Assembly: GCF_004379255.2 (NCBI RefSeq)
Contig: NC_056038.1
Location: 11,508,729 to 11,572,728, forward strand
Reading direction: 5' to 3'
DNA length: 64,000 nt
DNA from: Salvia splendens
Taxonomy: Eukaryota; Streptophyta; Magnoliopsida; Lamiales; Lamiaceae
Part shown: piece after piece, positions 11,506-22,072 of the stretch
Numbering within the stretch: position 1 is the first letter of the stretch
How the letters are laid out: every line of letters starts with the position of its first letter
Made by a program: the position numbers and the translations under genes
Notes under the pieces: model-generated
What the model was told of the DNA's origin: nothing
The model's database searches: none
Seen by the model: the letters and a program-made list of their open reading frames with translations, nothing else

Positions 11506-13299
11506 TCATTTCTCTTGAATTATTTTCCTACCCTTCTTCTTATTCTCGACTGGGAAAGGTGGTGGCGGGATAAAATCTGGAAAATTAAATGGACACTTCG
11601 GGTCCATTGCCGGACTTTGTGGATTCTTCTTGTGGATATCACTCATGGTTGACTCCTCTTTTTCTTGTTGACATTCCCTAGCTTCGGTAGTAGCCCACTC
11701 AATCCCCTCGTCCGCCCCTGCGTGCGAGGTTTGTGAGCCAAACAACTTGTCCGCCCCTGCGTGCAAGATGTTCGAGCCATTTTGTGCATCTAGCATGATT
11801 GGAGACTCAAGATCCTTTCCACTTCTTAACTTAACTGCCTTGCACTGTTCAAAACCTTTAGGATTGGGCACCGTATCACTCGGGATAGCATTAGGAATTC
11901 TTGTGTGAGATGCTGTAGCAATCTGCCCAATTTGAGTCTCGAGATTCCTCAATGTAGCCTCCATCTGACCAAACTTTTCTACCGTCCTTTCTTTGAAGCT
12001 CTCATTCTCCTTTTGACTCTTGGTCATGAAGGAGAGTATCTGTCCCAATTGATCTTCTACCGATGGCTTCTTCTCATAACCCGGGGGTTGAGTGTTGTTC
12101 CTCCATTGAGTCCCCGAAGTGTTGCTAGGACCAGCTTGATTCCAGGTTGCTTGTTGAGGCCTCCAATTCTGCTGATTGTTGTATTGATTGCCTTGGTTGA
12201 ACCTTTGATGATTGTTACCAATGTAGTTCACATCCTCCGTTGGTGGCCCTTGAAGACTTGGACATTGATCCGTATGATGTCCACCTTGGCACAGTCCACA
12301 CTTCATCACAGTCACTGCTTGAGGTTGAGGAGTTAGTTGAAGAGATTTCACTGCTTTCGTCATTGAAGACATCTGGGTACTAATGTCCGCCAATTGAGCT
12401 TCAATTGCAGATACTCTCTCTGCATCCTTTGTAGCACCGAATGTGTCTCCTCCTTTCTCCGCTGCTCTCCTTGGGTTGTGCCAGTTCCGTTGATTGTTAG
12501 CCAACCTTTGGAATAAGGCTCTCACCTCCTCATGCGTTAAGTCATCCAGGTTTCCATTAGAGCCTGCAGTAACTAGTCCCGTGCCTTCATTGTTGAGTCC
12601 CTTGTAGAATTTCAAAAGGTCATGCCCCGGAGCTAGACCATGGCTCGGGCATTTCCTTATCAAGTCTGTGAATCTCTTCCAAGCTTCTGCAAAGGACTCA
12701 TCATACTTTTGTTGGAAAGAAGTGATCTCTTCTCTCAATTTCTCGATCTTCATCGGGGAATTATATTCTAAGAGGAACAACGTCTTCAACTCTTGGAATG
12801 TTTCAATGTTGTAGCCCGGTATAGAGTCATACCAAGCTCTTGCTTTCTCCCTCAGAGAGAATGGGAATAAGACCCTCTTGATCAGATTGTGTTCCACATT
12901 CGGGGGTCTGTGAGAGTTCGTCAACTCGTAGAAGGCATTGAGGTGGCTCATCGGGTCTTCATCATCCCGTCCATGGAAAAGATTCCCCCCATTCACCAAA
13001 CTAATGTAGTGAGGTGGAATGTTGATGTTGTTGTTCGCATAAGCAAACTCTCCGGGGTACTCAATTCCCGATCTAAGAGTGTCGCCAAACCTCACAACGG
13101 GTGGTGGTATCTCATTGTTATCTGCCATCTCACTTTCTGATTCTGAATCTCTTTCTGTACTCGGCTTGCTGAACAAGTTGCCTCTGATTGGACTCGGATA
13201 GTTCGGGAAGATTTCAAACCCGGCTGAACTTCCTGACCCTTTCCTTCTTTGATAACAGAGTAATCCGAAAGGCGGTGTACCCTGAGATCTCGTGTGCAT
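11506..13299 (-). CDS. Gag polyprotein of the non-autonomous LTR element
   Basis: 597 residues. After the start (MHTRSQGTPPFGLLCYQRRK) comes a retrotransposon gag domain at about 120-270: HLNAFYELTN, RVLFPFSLREKARAWYDSIP, FQELKTLFLLEYNSP, FQQKYDESFAEAWKRFTDLI. A CCHC-type knuckle follows at about residue 333 (CGLCQGGHHTDQC), then an N/Q-rich linker and an acidic tail with PPPPFPVENKKKGRK. Gag packages element RNA into virus-like particles. It ends at a TGA (11506-11508) that is in frame with the protease ORF below. The reading frame is otherwise long and open, so this copy might still supply Gag. Confidence 0.92.
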   Translation of the reverse strand: MHTRSQGTPPFGLLCYQRRKGSGSSAGFEIFPNYPSPIRGNLFSKPSTERDSESESEMADNNEIPPPVVRFGDTLRSGIEYPGEFAYANNNINIPPHYISLVNGGNLFHGRDDEDPMSHLNAFYELTNSHRPPNVEHNLIKRVLFPFSLREKARAWYDSIPGYNIETFQELKTLFLLEYNSPMKIEKLREEITSFQQKYDESFAEAWKRFTDLIRKCPSHGLAPGHDLLKFYKGLNNEGTGLVTAGSNGNLDDLTHEEVRALFQRLANNQRNWHNPRRAAEKGGDTFGATKDAERVSAIEAQLADISTQMSSMTKAVKSLQLTPQPQAVTVMKCGLCQGGHHTDQCPSLQGPPTEDVNYIGNNHQRFNQGNQYNNQQNWRPQQATWNQAGPSNTSGTQWRNNTQPPGYEKKPSVEDQLGQILSFMTKSQKENESFKERTVEKFGQMEATLRNLETQIGQIATASHTRIPNAIPSDTVPNPKGFEQCKAVKLRSGKDLESPIMLDAQNGSNILHAGADKLFGSQTSHAGADEGIEWATTEARECQQEKEESTMSDIHKKNPQSPAMDPKCPFNFPDFIPPPPFPVENKKKGRKIIQEK

Positions 13300-13477
13300 T
13301 CACGACTTTCTCTTTTTTTTTTTACCTAAAATAATACACTCCTTCGTCTTCAAGTCCGGACGTGGTAGATGGCTATCACACCGTAGAACACGAACAATGT
13401 ACCTATAAAACTCAAAAAGAAAAATCAAACAAAACAAAATAAAAACTAAAACAATTAAGTATAAACAAGCTATTGCC

Positions 13478-13495
13478 TCCCCGGCAACGGCGCCA
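13478..13495 (-). other. Primer binding site, tRNA-Asp type
   Basis: On the minus strand the 18 bases TGGCGCCGTTGCCGGGGA lie five bases after the LTR end. They complement the 3' end of plant tRNA-Asp, a primer used by several Ty3-type lineages. Confidence 0.88.
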
Positions 13496-13500
13496 AAACT

Positions 13501-14765
13501 TGATGCGATATTTTAGAGTTCTTAATCAAAGTATAAAGATTATCAAGTTCAATTGTTTTAACTCTAATAATACTACACTACTGCAAGAATACAGTATCGT
13601 AGTAGTATTTCAAGTGTCAATCCACAGGGAGGCGAGATTGCTTACGCTTAAAAAGACTACACAAAGCATACAAAGATATTGTTTTGATTTTTGAATGGTT
13701 AACTAATTTAAACTACTGAAATGAGATTTTTAACAAGAAAGACAAGTCACTTCAAGTTGCTCACTAGGCTTGCGTTATTTTACACCATTTACAACGAAAC
13801 ATACGACGGGATTAAAATTATCAACCTAATCGCGTGCACTGAACATGTCTACGACGTATAGTTCACAGTCAGCTGAACACTTGTTCCATGAACCAACTTT
13901 CAACGACATTTAATTCCTGCAGATGCGCGGGAACAAACGTCGTCTACTATGATTACTTACCTAATCCACTATCAATTTATCCCCTGAACAGTTTTAAATC
14001 GATAGCATACCAACAAACGATCAATCCTAAGCTATGTTAAAGAGACGATAGTTAAGATTTAACAACACTACATCATTAGCTAAAAACGTAGCATTTTAAT
14101 TATCAAACACATTGTTGGTATCAAACGTATGATTCAAGGTGTTAAAACAACTATACAAGCCTAGATTACAACTTGGAGCAACAAAGAGAGCCTAGCCTTT
14201 ACACATGGTAGAATGTAGAAATAAAACCATAGGTGTGCTGCTCTCGTCGAGTGGAGTCGGGAATCGGGAATAGATGGTCGGAACAATGGCTGGAATGCCT
14301 TCCTTCTCTTCTTCCTCCCCTCCTTTCTCTCTGTTTTTCTCTGTAAAAAACGTTCCCCCTTTCTCTTTTTTCTTCCTTTTATTCTCCACTACCGGGAGAG
14401 AGAAACTGCCTTCCAGCAGTTGCCGCGCCGAAACGCCCGACCGGGCGATTTTAGAAGAGGTAATCGCCCGACCGGGCGAAAGGCTACTGCATGGCCTCGC
14501 GGGAAACGCCCGACCGGGCGTTTAGTTGAAATCAGAACGCCCGACCGGGCGAACTTTCTGGACTCCATATGCACAAAATGGAAACGCCCGACCGGGCGTT
14601 TAGCAACCTCAAAACGCCCGACCGGGCGAACTCTCTGGAATCTCAGCTACGCATTTCCGACGAACTTCCAGCTTCTAACACCCGAAACTACACTCAAAGC
14701 ACGACTTGGTGAGTTATAATTAACATGAAATCCGGGGTAAAGAATAGGAAATAAGCTTCGCATCA
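13501..14765 (-). repeat. 5' LTR of the gag-protease element
   Basis: Same length and ends as 7948-9212. All six CGCCCGACCGGGCG motifs (about 14,433-14,626) are intact here. The 5-bp duplication GTAAC follows directly at 14766-14770. Confidence 0.93.
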
Positions 14766-14859
14766 GTAACCCCTTACTAGCCGTAGATTAGATACAAAGA
14801 TGGTGTGTGATTGCAGTTTGTTGTTTGCATGATAAATGAGAGTTTGTATTTGATCACAA

Positions 14860-14878
14860 CTCTCTCTCTCTCTCTCTC

Positions 14879-14910
<32 letters not shown>

Positions 14911-14912
14911 AT
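14860..14912. repeat. CT and TA microsatellites
   Basis: A (TC)n run leads into a TA-rich run between the right end of the Mutator-like element and the left end of the inverted-repeat element. Confidence 0.9.
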
Positions 14913-16533
14913 AGGGATGTATTCATTTCCTTTTCCTATATTTCCTCCTTTTTCCTTCTTAATATCAGCCATTAGATTAGAGAAATGGACTGTCCAGATC
15001 AACATTGGGTAATTAATCTCGTGTTGCATTATTTGTCCTATTTTGTGCATTCTGATGGTACAATAGTAATCTAATAATGGCTGGAAACCGCTACGAATAA
15101 TGCACCACATGGTCACGAGTAATGCATATAATTGCATATATAATGCACAATATGTGAACTGCAATGCATACGAACAAGATGTGCTGTGTTATGATGTTTG
15201 GACACACGTTTCTTGTTTCCCCTAAGGGTTTAATAAGCTTAGGGGCTAGGGTATAGTACGTAGACACGTATGTAATCTTCACATGGTAACGAGTAATGGA
15301 TATAATTGACTATATAATGCACAATTTGTGAACTGCAATGCATACGAACAAGATGTGCTGTGTTATTATGTTTGACACACGTTTCTTGTTTCCCCTAAGG
15401 GTTTAATAAGCTTAGGGGCTAGGGTATAGTACGTACGCATTAATAACAAATTATAAAACGATACGAATAATTCACCAAATTGTCACGAGTAATGGATGTT
15501 ATTAACTATATAATGCACAATATGTGAACTGCAATGCATACGAATAAGATGTACCATGTTATGCTGTTTGACACACGTTTCTTGTTTCCCCTAAGGGTTT
15601 AATAAGCTTAGGGGCTAGGGTATAGTACGTAGACATTATTAAATGCACGTATGTAATCTTCAATCCGTTGATTAACCCATATACACAATACCTCTAATAA
15701 TGCATAATATACTGAGATAATGACAATTAACAGCTACATAATGCACTACCTAAACCAAATAATGCACATATGTATATTCCAATAACAACAATTTGTTAGT
15801 AATGTCTACGTACTATACCCTAGCCCCTAAGCTTATTAAACCCTTAGGGAAACAAGAAACGTGTGTCAAACATCATAACATGGTACATCTTATTCGTATG
15901 CATTGCAGTTCACATATTGTGCATTATATAGTTAATAACATCCATTACTCGTGACAATTTGGTGAATTATTCGTATCGTTTTATAATTTGTTATTAATGC
16001 GTACGTACTATACCCTAGCCCCTAAGCTTATTAAACCCTTAGGGGAAACAAGAAACGTGTGTCAAACATCATAATACAGCACATCTTGTTCGTATGCATT
16101 GCAGTTCACAAATTGTGCATTATATAGTCAATTATATCCATTACTCGTTAACATGTGGAGATTACATACGTGTCTACGTACTATACCCTAGCCCCTAAGC
16201 TTATTAAACCCTTAGGGGAAACAAGAAACGTGTGTCCAAACATCATAACATGGTACATCTTATTCGTATGCATTGCAGTTCACATATTGTGCATTATATA
16301 GTCAATTATATGCATTACTCGTGACCATGTGGTGCATTATTCGCAGATACCAAAATGTGGCAGTTACTTTTCCGTCAAATGTCAATAATAACCCTGTAAT
16401 GCATACAACCACCTTCTATAATGCAACACGGAACCAGTTTTATAGAATCAATCTGATCCATTGATGTCTTAGATCTAACGCGTAATATTAAGAAGGAAAA
16501 AGGATCTAAGATGTGAAAAGGAGAATAACGCTC

Positions 16534-16537
<4 letters not shown>
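14913..16537. mobile_element. Large inverted-repeat (foldback) element
   Basis: The left end GGGATGTATTCATTTCC and the right end (other strand) GGGAGCGTTATTCTCC lead into a shared TTTTTCCTTCTTAATAT, so the borders are related inverted repeats. The interior is a near-perfect palindrome: the left arm (about 15,098-15,660) is mirrored by the right arm (about 15,800-16,343). Each arm holds three copies of a roughly 170-200 bp unit containing CCCCTAAGGGTTTAATAAGC. The left copies begin at 15207, 15380 and 15576; the inverted right copies begin at 15807, 16002 and 16175. There is no coding potential. It is flanked by TA runs. The superfamily is unknown to me. Confidence 0.75.

Positions 16538-16603
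<66 letters not shown>
16538..16603. repeat. TA microsatellite
   Basis: About 30 TA units between the inverted-repeat element and the right end of the hAT element. Confidence 0.95.
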
Positions 16604-16607
<4 letters not shown>

Positions 16608-16706
16608 AGTATTCCGGTTCAACCAATGGTTCGACCAGTGAACCGGTTGAACCAGTGAACCAGTAACGACGCCGATTCGCTTGCCGGTCCGGTTTTTAAA
16701 ACATTG

Positions 16707-16714
16707 ATCCAGGT
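16707..16714. repeat. 8-bp target site duplication, right copy (ATCCAGGT)
   Basis: Identical to 4394-4401. Confidence 0.9.
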
Positions 16715-17520
16715 AGAATGTACACGAACCTTAGGAACCGGTCACAAATTGCTAGTGTGTTGTTGCAATCTGGCCTTTGCGCAACCGGTAGCGAGGTGTA
16801 TCAGCTATCCTAACACGCACGTTTATGTACGTCCCATCTAGTGCACCAAGGCACCCCTGTAATGGAAATTCAATGAGTAAATTGTTCCACGCAACATAGT
16901 TAATTCAATATATACCGTTCACCTTAAACCATTTCCATCGTGGGTCGTCACATGTATCGTCAACCGGTATGGGCTGAACGAATAGGATACTATGGAGACG
17001 GATAACTGCTCGCATCACCTTGTACATGTAATGGCTGATGGTATAGTGGGCTAGAGTACTCAGAAACATTGCAACCAGCTCCTCTACTCGGACGTATCTT
17101 TGATCAACCAAACCTCACCTGTCGTGTAGAATCCGACATAAACGCCCAAATGCATTGTGATCCATTCGGAGGTTGCTGATGCAGTCTCTATCAGTTATAC
17201 CAAACAATCTATCCATGTGTCTCACTTGAGCAGGAAGCTTTGATGACATGTTGTAGGTATAATAGCTGCAAGTTCATCATTTCCAATATTCGACGAGGTA
17301 ATAATTGTCCGGACCATGTTCAAAATTGTGAGGAGGTCTTGTTGCTGTGTCCTCACGATGTCCTCAATCATAATTACAACTGTCTCCGCCTCCTTCATCT
17401 TTCGTTGTCTTTCGTTAACCATCCTACACAAAGTAGGAAAATAATCACAACCAAAAAATCTCAAAATTAACCCAAAAAATCGTAAAAAAATCCCAAAAAT
17501 CACAGACACAATTCAACAAC
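16715..17520 (-). pseudogene. PIF/Harbinger transposase, N-terminal part
   Basis: This is the 5' part of the transposase whose C-terminal part is at 3782-4393. Going downstream on the minus strand: an N-terminal segment (MVNERQRKMKEAETVV, about 17,422), DRDCISNLRMDHNAFGRLC (about 17,180), an in-frame TGA near 17,115 where homologues have glycine, VEELVAMFLSTLAH, AVIRLHSIL, DDPRWKWFK, an intron at 16857-16922, then GCLGALDGTYINVRV with the first catalytic aspartate and IADTPRYR. A frameshift precedes TLAICDRFLRFVYILPG, where the hAT insertion begins. Removing one copy of the 8-bp duplication brings PGW back next to the downstream part. Pseudogene through a stop, frameshifts and the insertion. 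Confidence 0.88.
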
Positions 17521-19316
17521 TTTGACAATATGAGCAATTCTTGCAAAATCTAAAAATACACAACAAAATTCCATTATAAACACAACTTCAAGGATGCAGA
17601 AGAAAATTCGAGGTATTGAATTTAAGGTAAAATTTCGCAGTCAAGGATGCAGAAGAAACTGTCACAAAAAGTTGAAATTGCGACCGGCAATCACCAACAG
17701 ACTCACAAACAAAAGTGTACAATATTACAATCTAACCAATTCTTGCAAAAATCACAGAAAACCCCACAAAATTCCATTATAAAAACTACTTCAAACATCA
17801 ATACTCATTATCATAATTCAAATCGAAGCACATGACCGCCGACAAGGCTCATCACACAAAAATTTCCAGTTTTGAATTTGGGGAAAATTTTTGAACTCAA
17901 AGATACAGAAGTACCTATCTCGAAAAGTTGAAATCGCTGCCAGCAATGCGTCTTCTTCATGTCGCAGAGATGGTTGAAGATGTGGGGTTGCAGTTGGAGA
18001 AGTAGGGTGTTGCAGTTGGAGAGGTTTGAGGGCAAATTTGGGAGAAAACGTCGACTAGGGGTTTCTGAGAAAGAGAGATAAACTTTATACCACCAAATTC
18101 CGCTGAGAAGAATTTGCCTTAAGCACGGTGATTTTATACCGGGTCACCCGATAGCTTTCATAGCTACCAAAGATAGGAAAAGGAGCTCGACCTTTTCCCA
18201 CTTTCTCGCCCTTTTGATGCCTTTTTCACAAGTACCAGTCAAGCCCTAACTTTTTTCAACTCACTTTTCTTAACATTTCTTAAAACCCGTGCCGCCCATA
18301 AATGTGACTCCTAATTAGCCAGTGACGAATATAATTTACTTTTAAAGTAATAAATCCAGGTGACTTACTTGGTTAAAAAAGTGAGAGAAAAAAAGAAACT
18401 GAGTGACGAATTTTGTGTAATACTAGTACCTCCCCATGTCCTCCATTAATTATCCATTTTTGTCATTTCGTACATCTTTCATTCATTATTCACTTTCATT
18501 TTTTTTACCATAAATAGCTAGTAGACTTCACATTCTACTAAATCATTTCACTCACATTTTATTATAAAATTAATGGAGTGGTATATAAAAGTGAGACTCA
18601 GATTTCTCTAACATTTTCAACTCATTTTTCTTTACATTTCTTAAAGCTCGAGCCGAAATCAAAATGGACAATTATTGGTTATGGGGGAGGATTTGTTACG
18701 TATTAACTTGGCAAAGACTATTAGACTAGTCCGCCTATTCAATATGCCCAACTTTTGACCAAAGTTTTCTTTTTCACGTGAATACCAGAGTTTATTTTAG
18801 GCAGAGTCCACAATTACACTCGTGAACTCCAATAAATCAAACATATCCATATATCATAGAGAACCATAGTTATATCTAACAGAATCTAACTGAATCGCAC
18901 GGTTGAGTTTCTTTTCAAAAAATTGGATAAAGTGAGTACAAATTAATTTCATGCAGTTATGTATTTTCCTTCTTGAAAATAGGGCACATTACTGTTGAGT
19001 ATCAGAATATTCAAGTATTGATAAATAAAATATACCAAATAATATAGCAGCCAATAAAAATGAAAAAGATAACCAAGCAATGACATTCAAAGTAAACAGT
19101 AAACACCATTTAAAACCTTTTAACGTTTTACAACTACAATATATGTATCAAATAGCTTAATAGTAGTGATTACTAGTACAATTTATGTCACTTAATGCAC
19201 ACCACTAGACAATCTAGCTGACGCAACATGTTTTGGACATTAACGTTTTGATTTTAAGGAAAACATAATTACCTTATCCATTAAATATATTTAAAAAAAA
19301 CAAAGATTTGAGTATA
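17521..19316. other. Intergenic region between Harbinger pseudogene and PHT1
   Basis: No gene is seen. Two short direct repeats (AAGGATGCAGAAGAAA, 17,590 and 17,642) lie upstream of the transposase pseudogene. About 18,427-18,689 looks like a decayed Stowaway-type MITE: it starts TACCTCCCCATGTCCTCCAT and ends with a degenerate inverted copy near GGTTATGGGGGAGG. The rest is AT-rich. Confidence 0.45.
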
Positions 19317-21060
19317 CTAAGCCGGCACAGTCCTGTTGGATCCATCGCCTTGTGCCGTCTGCTCGCCTTCATTCTCGCCCGACATCTCCTCCAGCGATTT
19401 CCCCTTCGCTTCCGGCACCAAGAAAGTGAAAAACAGCCCTAACAAGTTGACGCATCCGAGCACGATTAGCGTGTTCTTTATCCCTATCCCTGCTGGATAC
19501 CCGTGATCCCTCTTGCTCGGATCCTTGGGCTGCGCCGCATACAAGAACCCAAACGCTCCTATAATCGCCCCCGCCTTCCCCGCTGCCGCCGATATCCCGT
19601 GGCACGTCGACCTCAGCCTCGCCGGAAATATCTCTGCCGGCACCACAAACGTCGTGGCGTTGGGCCCGAAATTAGCAAAGAAGAACGTCAGCGCGTACAT
19701 GATCACGAACCCGATCCTGTTGTCCTTCTTCGTCCAGTGATCGTAAGGAAACGCCAGAGCAAACATAAACACCGTCATGAAGAAAAATCCCACAATCTGG
19801 ATTGTGAACCTCCCGATTATATCGATGAACGCCACCGTGAACCAGTAGCCTGGCACGGTGGCGAAGAGAGCCACCAGCGTCTGCGCTCTCGCCACACGGA
19901 ACACCTCGTGCACCGCGTTCATCGTCTCCGGCTTCGGGATCCACCCCACCGCAGTGAAGATGTCCTTCTGGAAGAGGTTGTTGCTGTAGAAAGCTATGTC
20001 AAGCAAGAACCATGTCGAAGTTGTGCCTAAAAGATGCATCCCGTGGCGTCTAGCGAACTCTCTTGAAAAAAGGCCGAAGCTGTTGGATGACTTGTCAGCA
20101 TATTTCTCCACCTTCTCCTCCTCCGCCTCCAGATCGACATTCAGCACCTTCGCCATGTCCTGCGCAGCCTGCTTCGCGTTCTTCGCCACCAGCGCCGTGT
20201 ATCGCGCGGTCTCAGGCATCTTCATCCGCCAGTAGAAAGTTAGGGCCGCAGGGAGTGCACCGAACATCACTATAATCCGCCAGATGTAGTCTGCCTCGGG
20301 CACCGTTGACCCGGCAGCGTTGTCCGCGTAGCTCGGCGCATTGTAGGCGTGGTCGAAGGCCGCGGACACGATGAGAGCGACGATGCCGCTCGTGAGGATG
20401 CCAAAGCCCTGCATAGCCAGAAATTAAACTTAGCAGGGGCAAAAATGTACATAACGCAAATGGTTTAAAAAATAGAGAAGGGTAAATATGTAAATTTGAA
20501 GAATGATTAGTATGGATGACGGGGCATTGTACGGTCCTTGCCTGCATGGCGAAGACGGCCGCGATGAAGGCGCCGCGGGTTTTCTTGTTGGCGTACTCGG
20601 ACATGATGGTGGCGGAGAGGGGGTAGTCGCCGCCGATGCCGAAGCCGAGCCAGAAGCGGAAGAAGCAAAGGGTGGCCATGACGCCTTTAGGGGACTTCCC
20701 GAAGGAGAGGCCGGAGGCGATGGAGCAGACGATCATGAGGATGAGGGTGAGGCCGTAGACTTTCTTGCGGCCCATCTTGTCGCCGAGCCAGCCGAAGAAG
20801 AGCTGGCCGGCGAGGGTGCCGACGAGGGCGACGCCGGTGACCGCGGAGGAGACTTTGGGGGGCAAGGTGCCCGGCTTCGGCGCGTTGAGATTGGTGGTGT
20901 AGTAAATGCGGCCCAATAGCTTGGTGATGAGGGAGATGCTGAAGAGATCGTATGCATCGGTGAAGAATCCCATTCCGGCGATCAATATAGTCGTGAAATG
21001 GTATAGCTGTGTCTTCGCTGTATCAAGTGCGTCCAGCACTTGGAGATGGTCTCCGGCCAT
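19317..21060 (-). CDS. PHT1: High-affinity inorganic phosphate transporter, PHT1 family
   Basis: Two exons, 20542-21060 and 19317-20408, give 535 residues, the usual PHT1 length. This H+/phosphate symporter of the major facilitator superfamily sits in the plasma membrane and takes up phosphate, mainly in roots. Visible family marks are [22 protein letters not shown] at the N-terminus, the loop [10 protein letters not shown], the PHT1 signature [13 protein letters not shown] (about residue 145), a central hydrophilic loop rich in charged residues (about 240-300), and [20 protein letters not shown] in the C-terminal half. I chose MAGD at 21060; an in-frame ATG at 21075 would add five residues. 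The intron (20409-20541, 133 bp) starts GCAAGG and ends CAG, so it is of the GC-AG type. A P1BS site lies about 130 bp upstream. The member of the family cannot be named. Confidence 0.95.
20409..20541 (-). other. GC-AG intron of the PHT1 gene
   Basis: The exon ends FAMQ (ATGCAG) and the intron begins GCAAGGACC. It ends GGCTATGCAG before GGCTTTGGC (GFG). No GT donor nearby keeps the frame, so the GC donor is the supported reading. Confidence 0.9.
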
Positions 21061-21189
21061 CTTGATCTTAGTCAAAATTGGGGATTACTACTGAACAAGT
21101 GAGAGTGAGTATGGTCTATGGATGTTCATGTTGTGTGAAATATAAGGTGTGTGCCGAATACATTGATATTCGCATCTCGAATATTTAAG

Positions 21190-21197
21190 GCATATAC
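21190..21197. promoter_or_regulatory. P1BS (PHR1 binding) site upstream of PHT1
   Basis: GCATATAC matches the imperfect palindrome GNATATNC bound by PHR1-type factors during phosphate starvation. It lies about 130 bp upstream of the PHT1 ATG. An 8-base degenerate match can arise by chance, but position and gene family fit. Confidence 0.6.
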
Positions 21198-21872
21198 CAG
21201 AATGAGCTAAGTCAATAATTATCCAATTAGGTTTGATGAAGATGACGTTTTTTGCTTGATATTTTAGGTTAATTACACAGTTGTTGTTTCCTACTGGTAG
21301 TATTAGGCAGGCATCATCGTCATCATCGTCGGACAATGGCTAGAGACAAAATATTGAATTAATAATTCATTGATTAAAATTTAGGTAAACGCGTGTACAG
21401 GTAACAAGAAATTAAATAAGCAGGCAAGTTCTTCAAGTTTTCATATTTAAATACGTATTTTCATCAACTTGTAATCGAAGTCGTGGTCACACCAGATTTA
21501 ATTACTCAACTCTATCAAAAAATAGAATTTATAATACCATAATTCGTTGACAAATTGAAGTCTTTAACGGACCATAAACACTTAATTTAAGCTTTCGGTA
21601 AGAGGGGGAGAGTTAATTAATACTGAAAAGGAAGAGTTTCTTTCTGTAATTTGTGCGCGTATGAAATGGAGGTTATCCTTATTTTAATTGTGGGCTAGAG
21701 TTTTTCTTAATGCACTCCTGAGGTTGGGCTAGCTAATCAGTTTATTTTGGGCGAAAAATGCTAGAGGCCCAGTGATAAAGCAATTCCTTTGGGCTTCAAA
21801 ATTCTTCGCGCTTTTTGTTGGGCTAGTATTTATAGCTTCTGGGCTAGAGGATTGAATTTCTTTTGAGCTTAA
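21198..21872. other. Upstream region of PHT1
   Basis: AT-rich sequence up to the Harbinger-type element. No gene is seen. Confidence 0.4.
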
Positions 21873-22072
21873 GAGCATCCACAACGGTGGTGACCCAACC
21901 CGCGTCCGTCCGCGCCGCTGGCACGGACGTGTCTCGCCGCCGCTGCGCTCGCGCCGTGCCAGCGAGCAGGACACGTGGCGCGCGGCGATGCAAATCAATA
22001 AAGGATGTCAACATAAAAATAATCAAAATGACGTAGAGAACAAGATCAAATGCAGACGATTGTGGAGTTTTT

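Larger units (their letters stand above)
7948..14765 (-). mobile_element. Non-autonomous LTR retrotransposon with gag and protease only (Ty3-type)
   Basis: Two LTRs of 1265 bp (7948-9212 and 13501-14765) enclose an interior of about 4.3 kb, and the element is flanked by GTAAC on both sides (7943-7947 and 14766-14770). On the minus strand the order is 5' LTR (right), PBS for tRNA-Asp, gag, protease, a long non-coding stretch, polypurine tract and 3' LTR (left). There is no reverse transcriptase, RNase H or integrase. This resembles the gag-bearing non-autonomous elements described in plants as TR-GAG. The LTRs differ at about 15 positions by eye. It sits inside the Mutator-like element, so it is younger than it. 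Confidence 0.92.
5067..14862 (-). mobile_element. Probable Mutator-like element with a FAR1-type ORF, interrupted by an LTR element
   Basis: The left end starts GGGTCATGATAATATACAAA after a TA run. The right end, read on the other strand from about 14,862, starts GTTGTGATCAAATACAAACT. The two ends share the pattern GAT-A-ATACAAACTC and then TGCAAAC and CAAACT-AATC, suggesting degenerate terminal inverted repeats. Between them lie a FAR1-domain ORF (6561-7100), a minisatellite and a later LTR insertion (7948-14765). No MULE transposase core is visible. The exact ends and the superfamily are inferred, and target duplications cannot be read because both ends abut simple repeats. Confidence 0.5.
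4402..16706. mobile_element. hAT-type non-autonomous element, filled with later insertions
   Basis: The ends are CAGTGTTTTAAAACCAGACC at 4402 and, on the other strand from 16706, CAATGTTTTAAAAACCGGAC, which are imperfect terminal inverted repeats. The flanks 4394-4401 and 16707-16714 are both ATCCAGGT. An 8-bp duplication with CA-G/A-TG ends is typical of the hAT superfamily. Next to the ends the sequence is rich in AACCGG/CCGGTT. Without the inserts the element would be roughly 0.75 kb (about 630 bp on the left, 100 bp on the right) and no hAT transposase is seen, so it was a non-autonomous element. A TA microsatellite borders the inserts on both sides (5031-5066 and about 16,540-16,603). 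Confidence 0.87.

Noticed and set aside
13478..13495. A tRNA-Asp gene fragment
   Set aside because: Only the 18 bases of the primer binding site are present, right after the LTR.
19503..20030. Plus-strand ORFs opposite the PHT1 gene
   Set aside because: Shadows of a GC-rich coding exon; no domain, and the minus-strand protein is certain.
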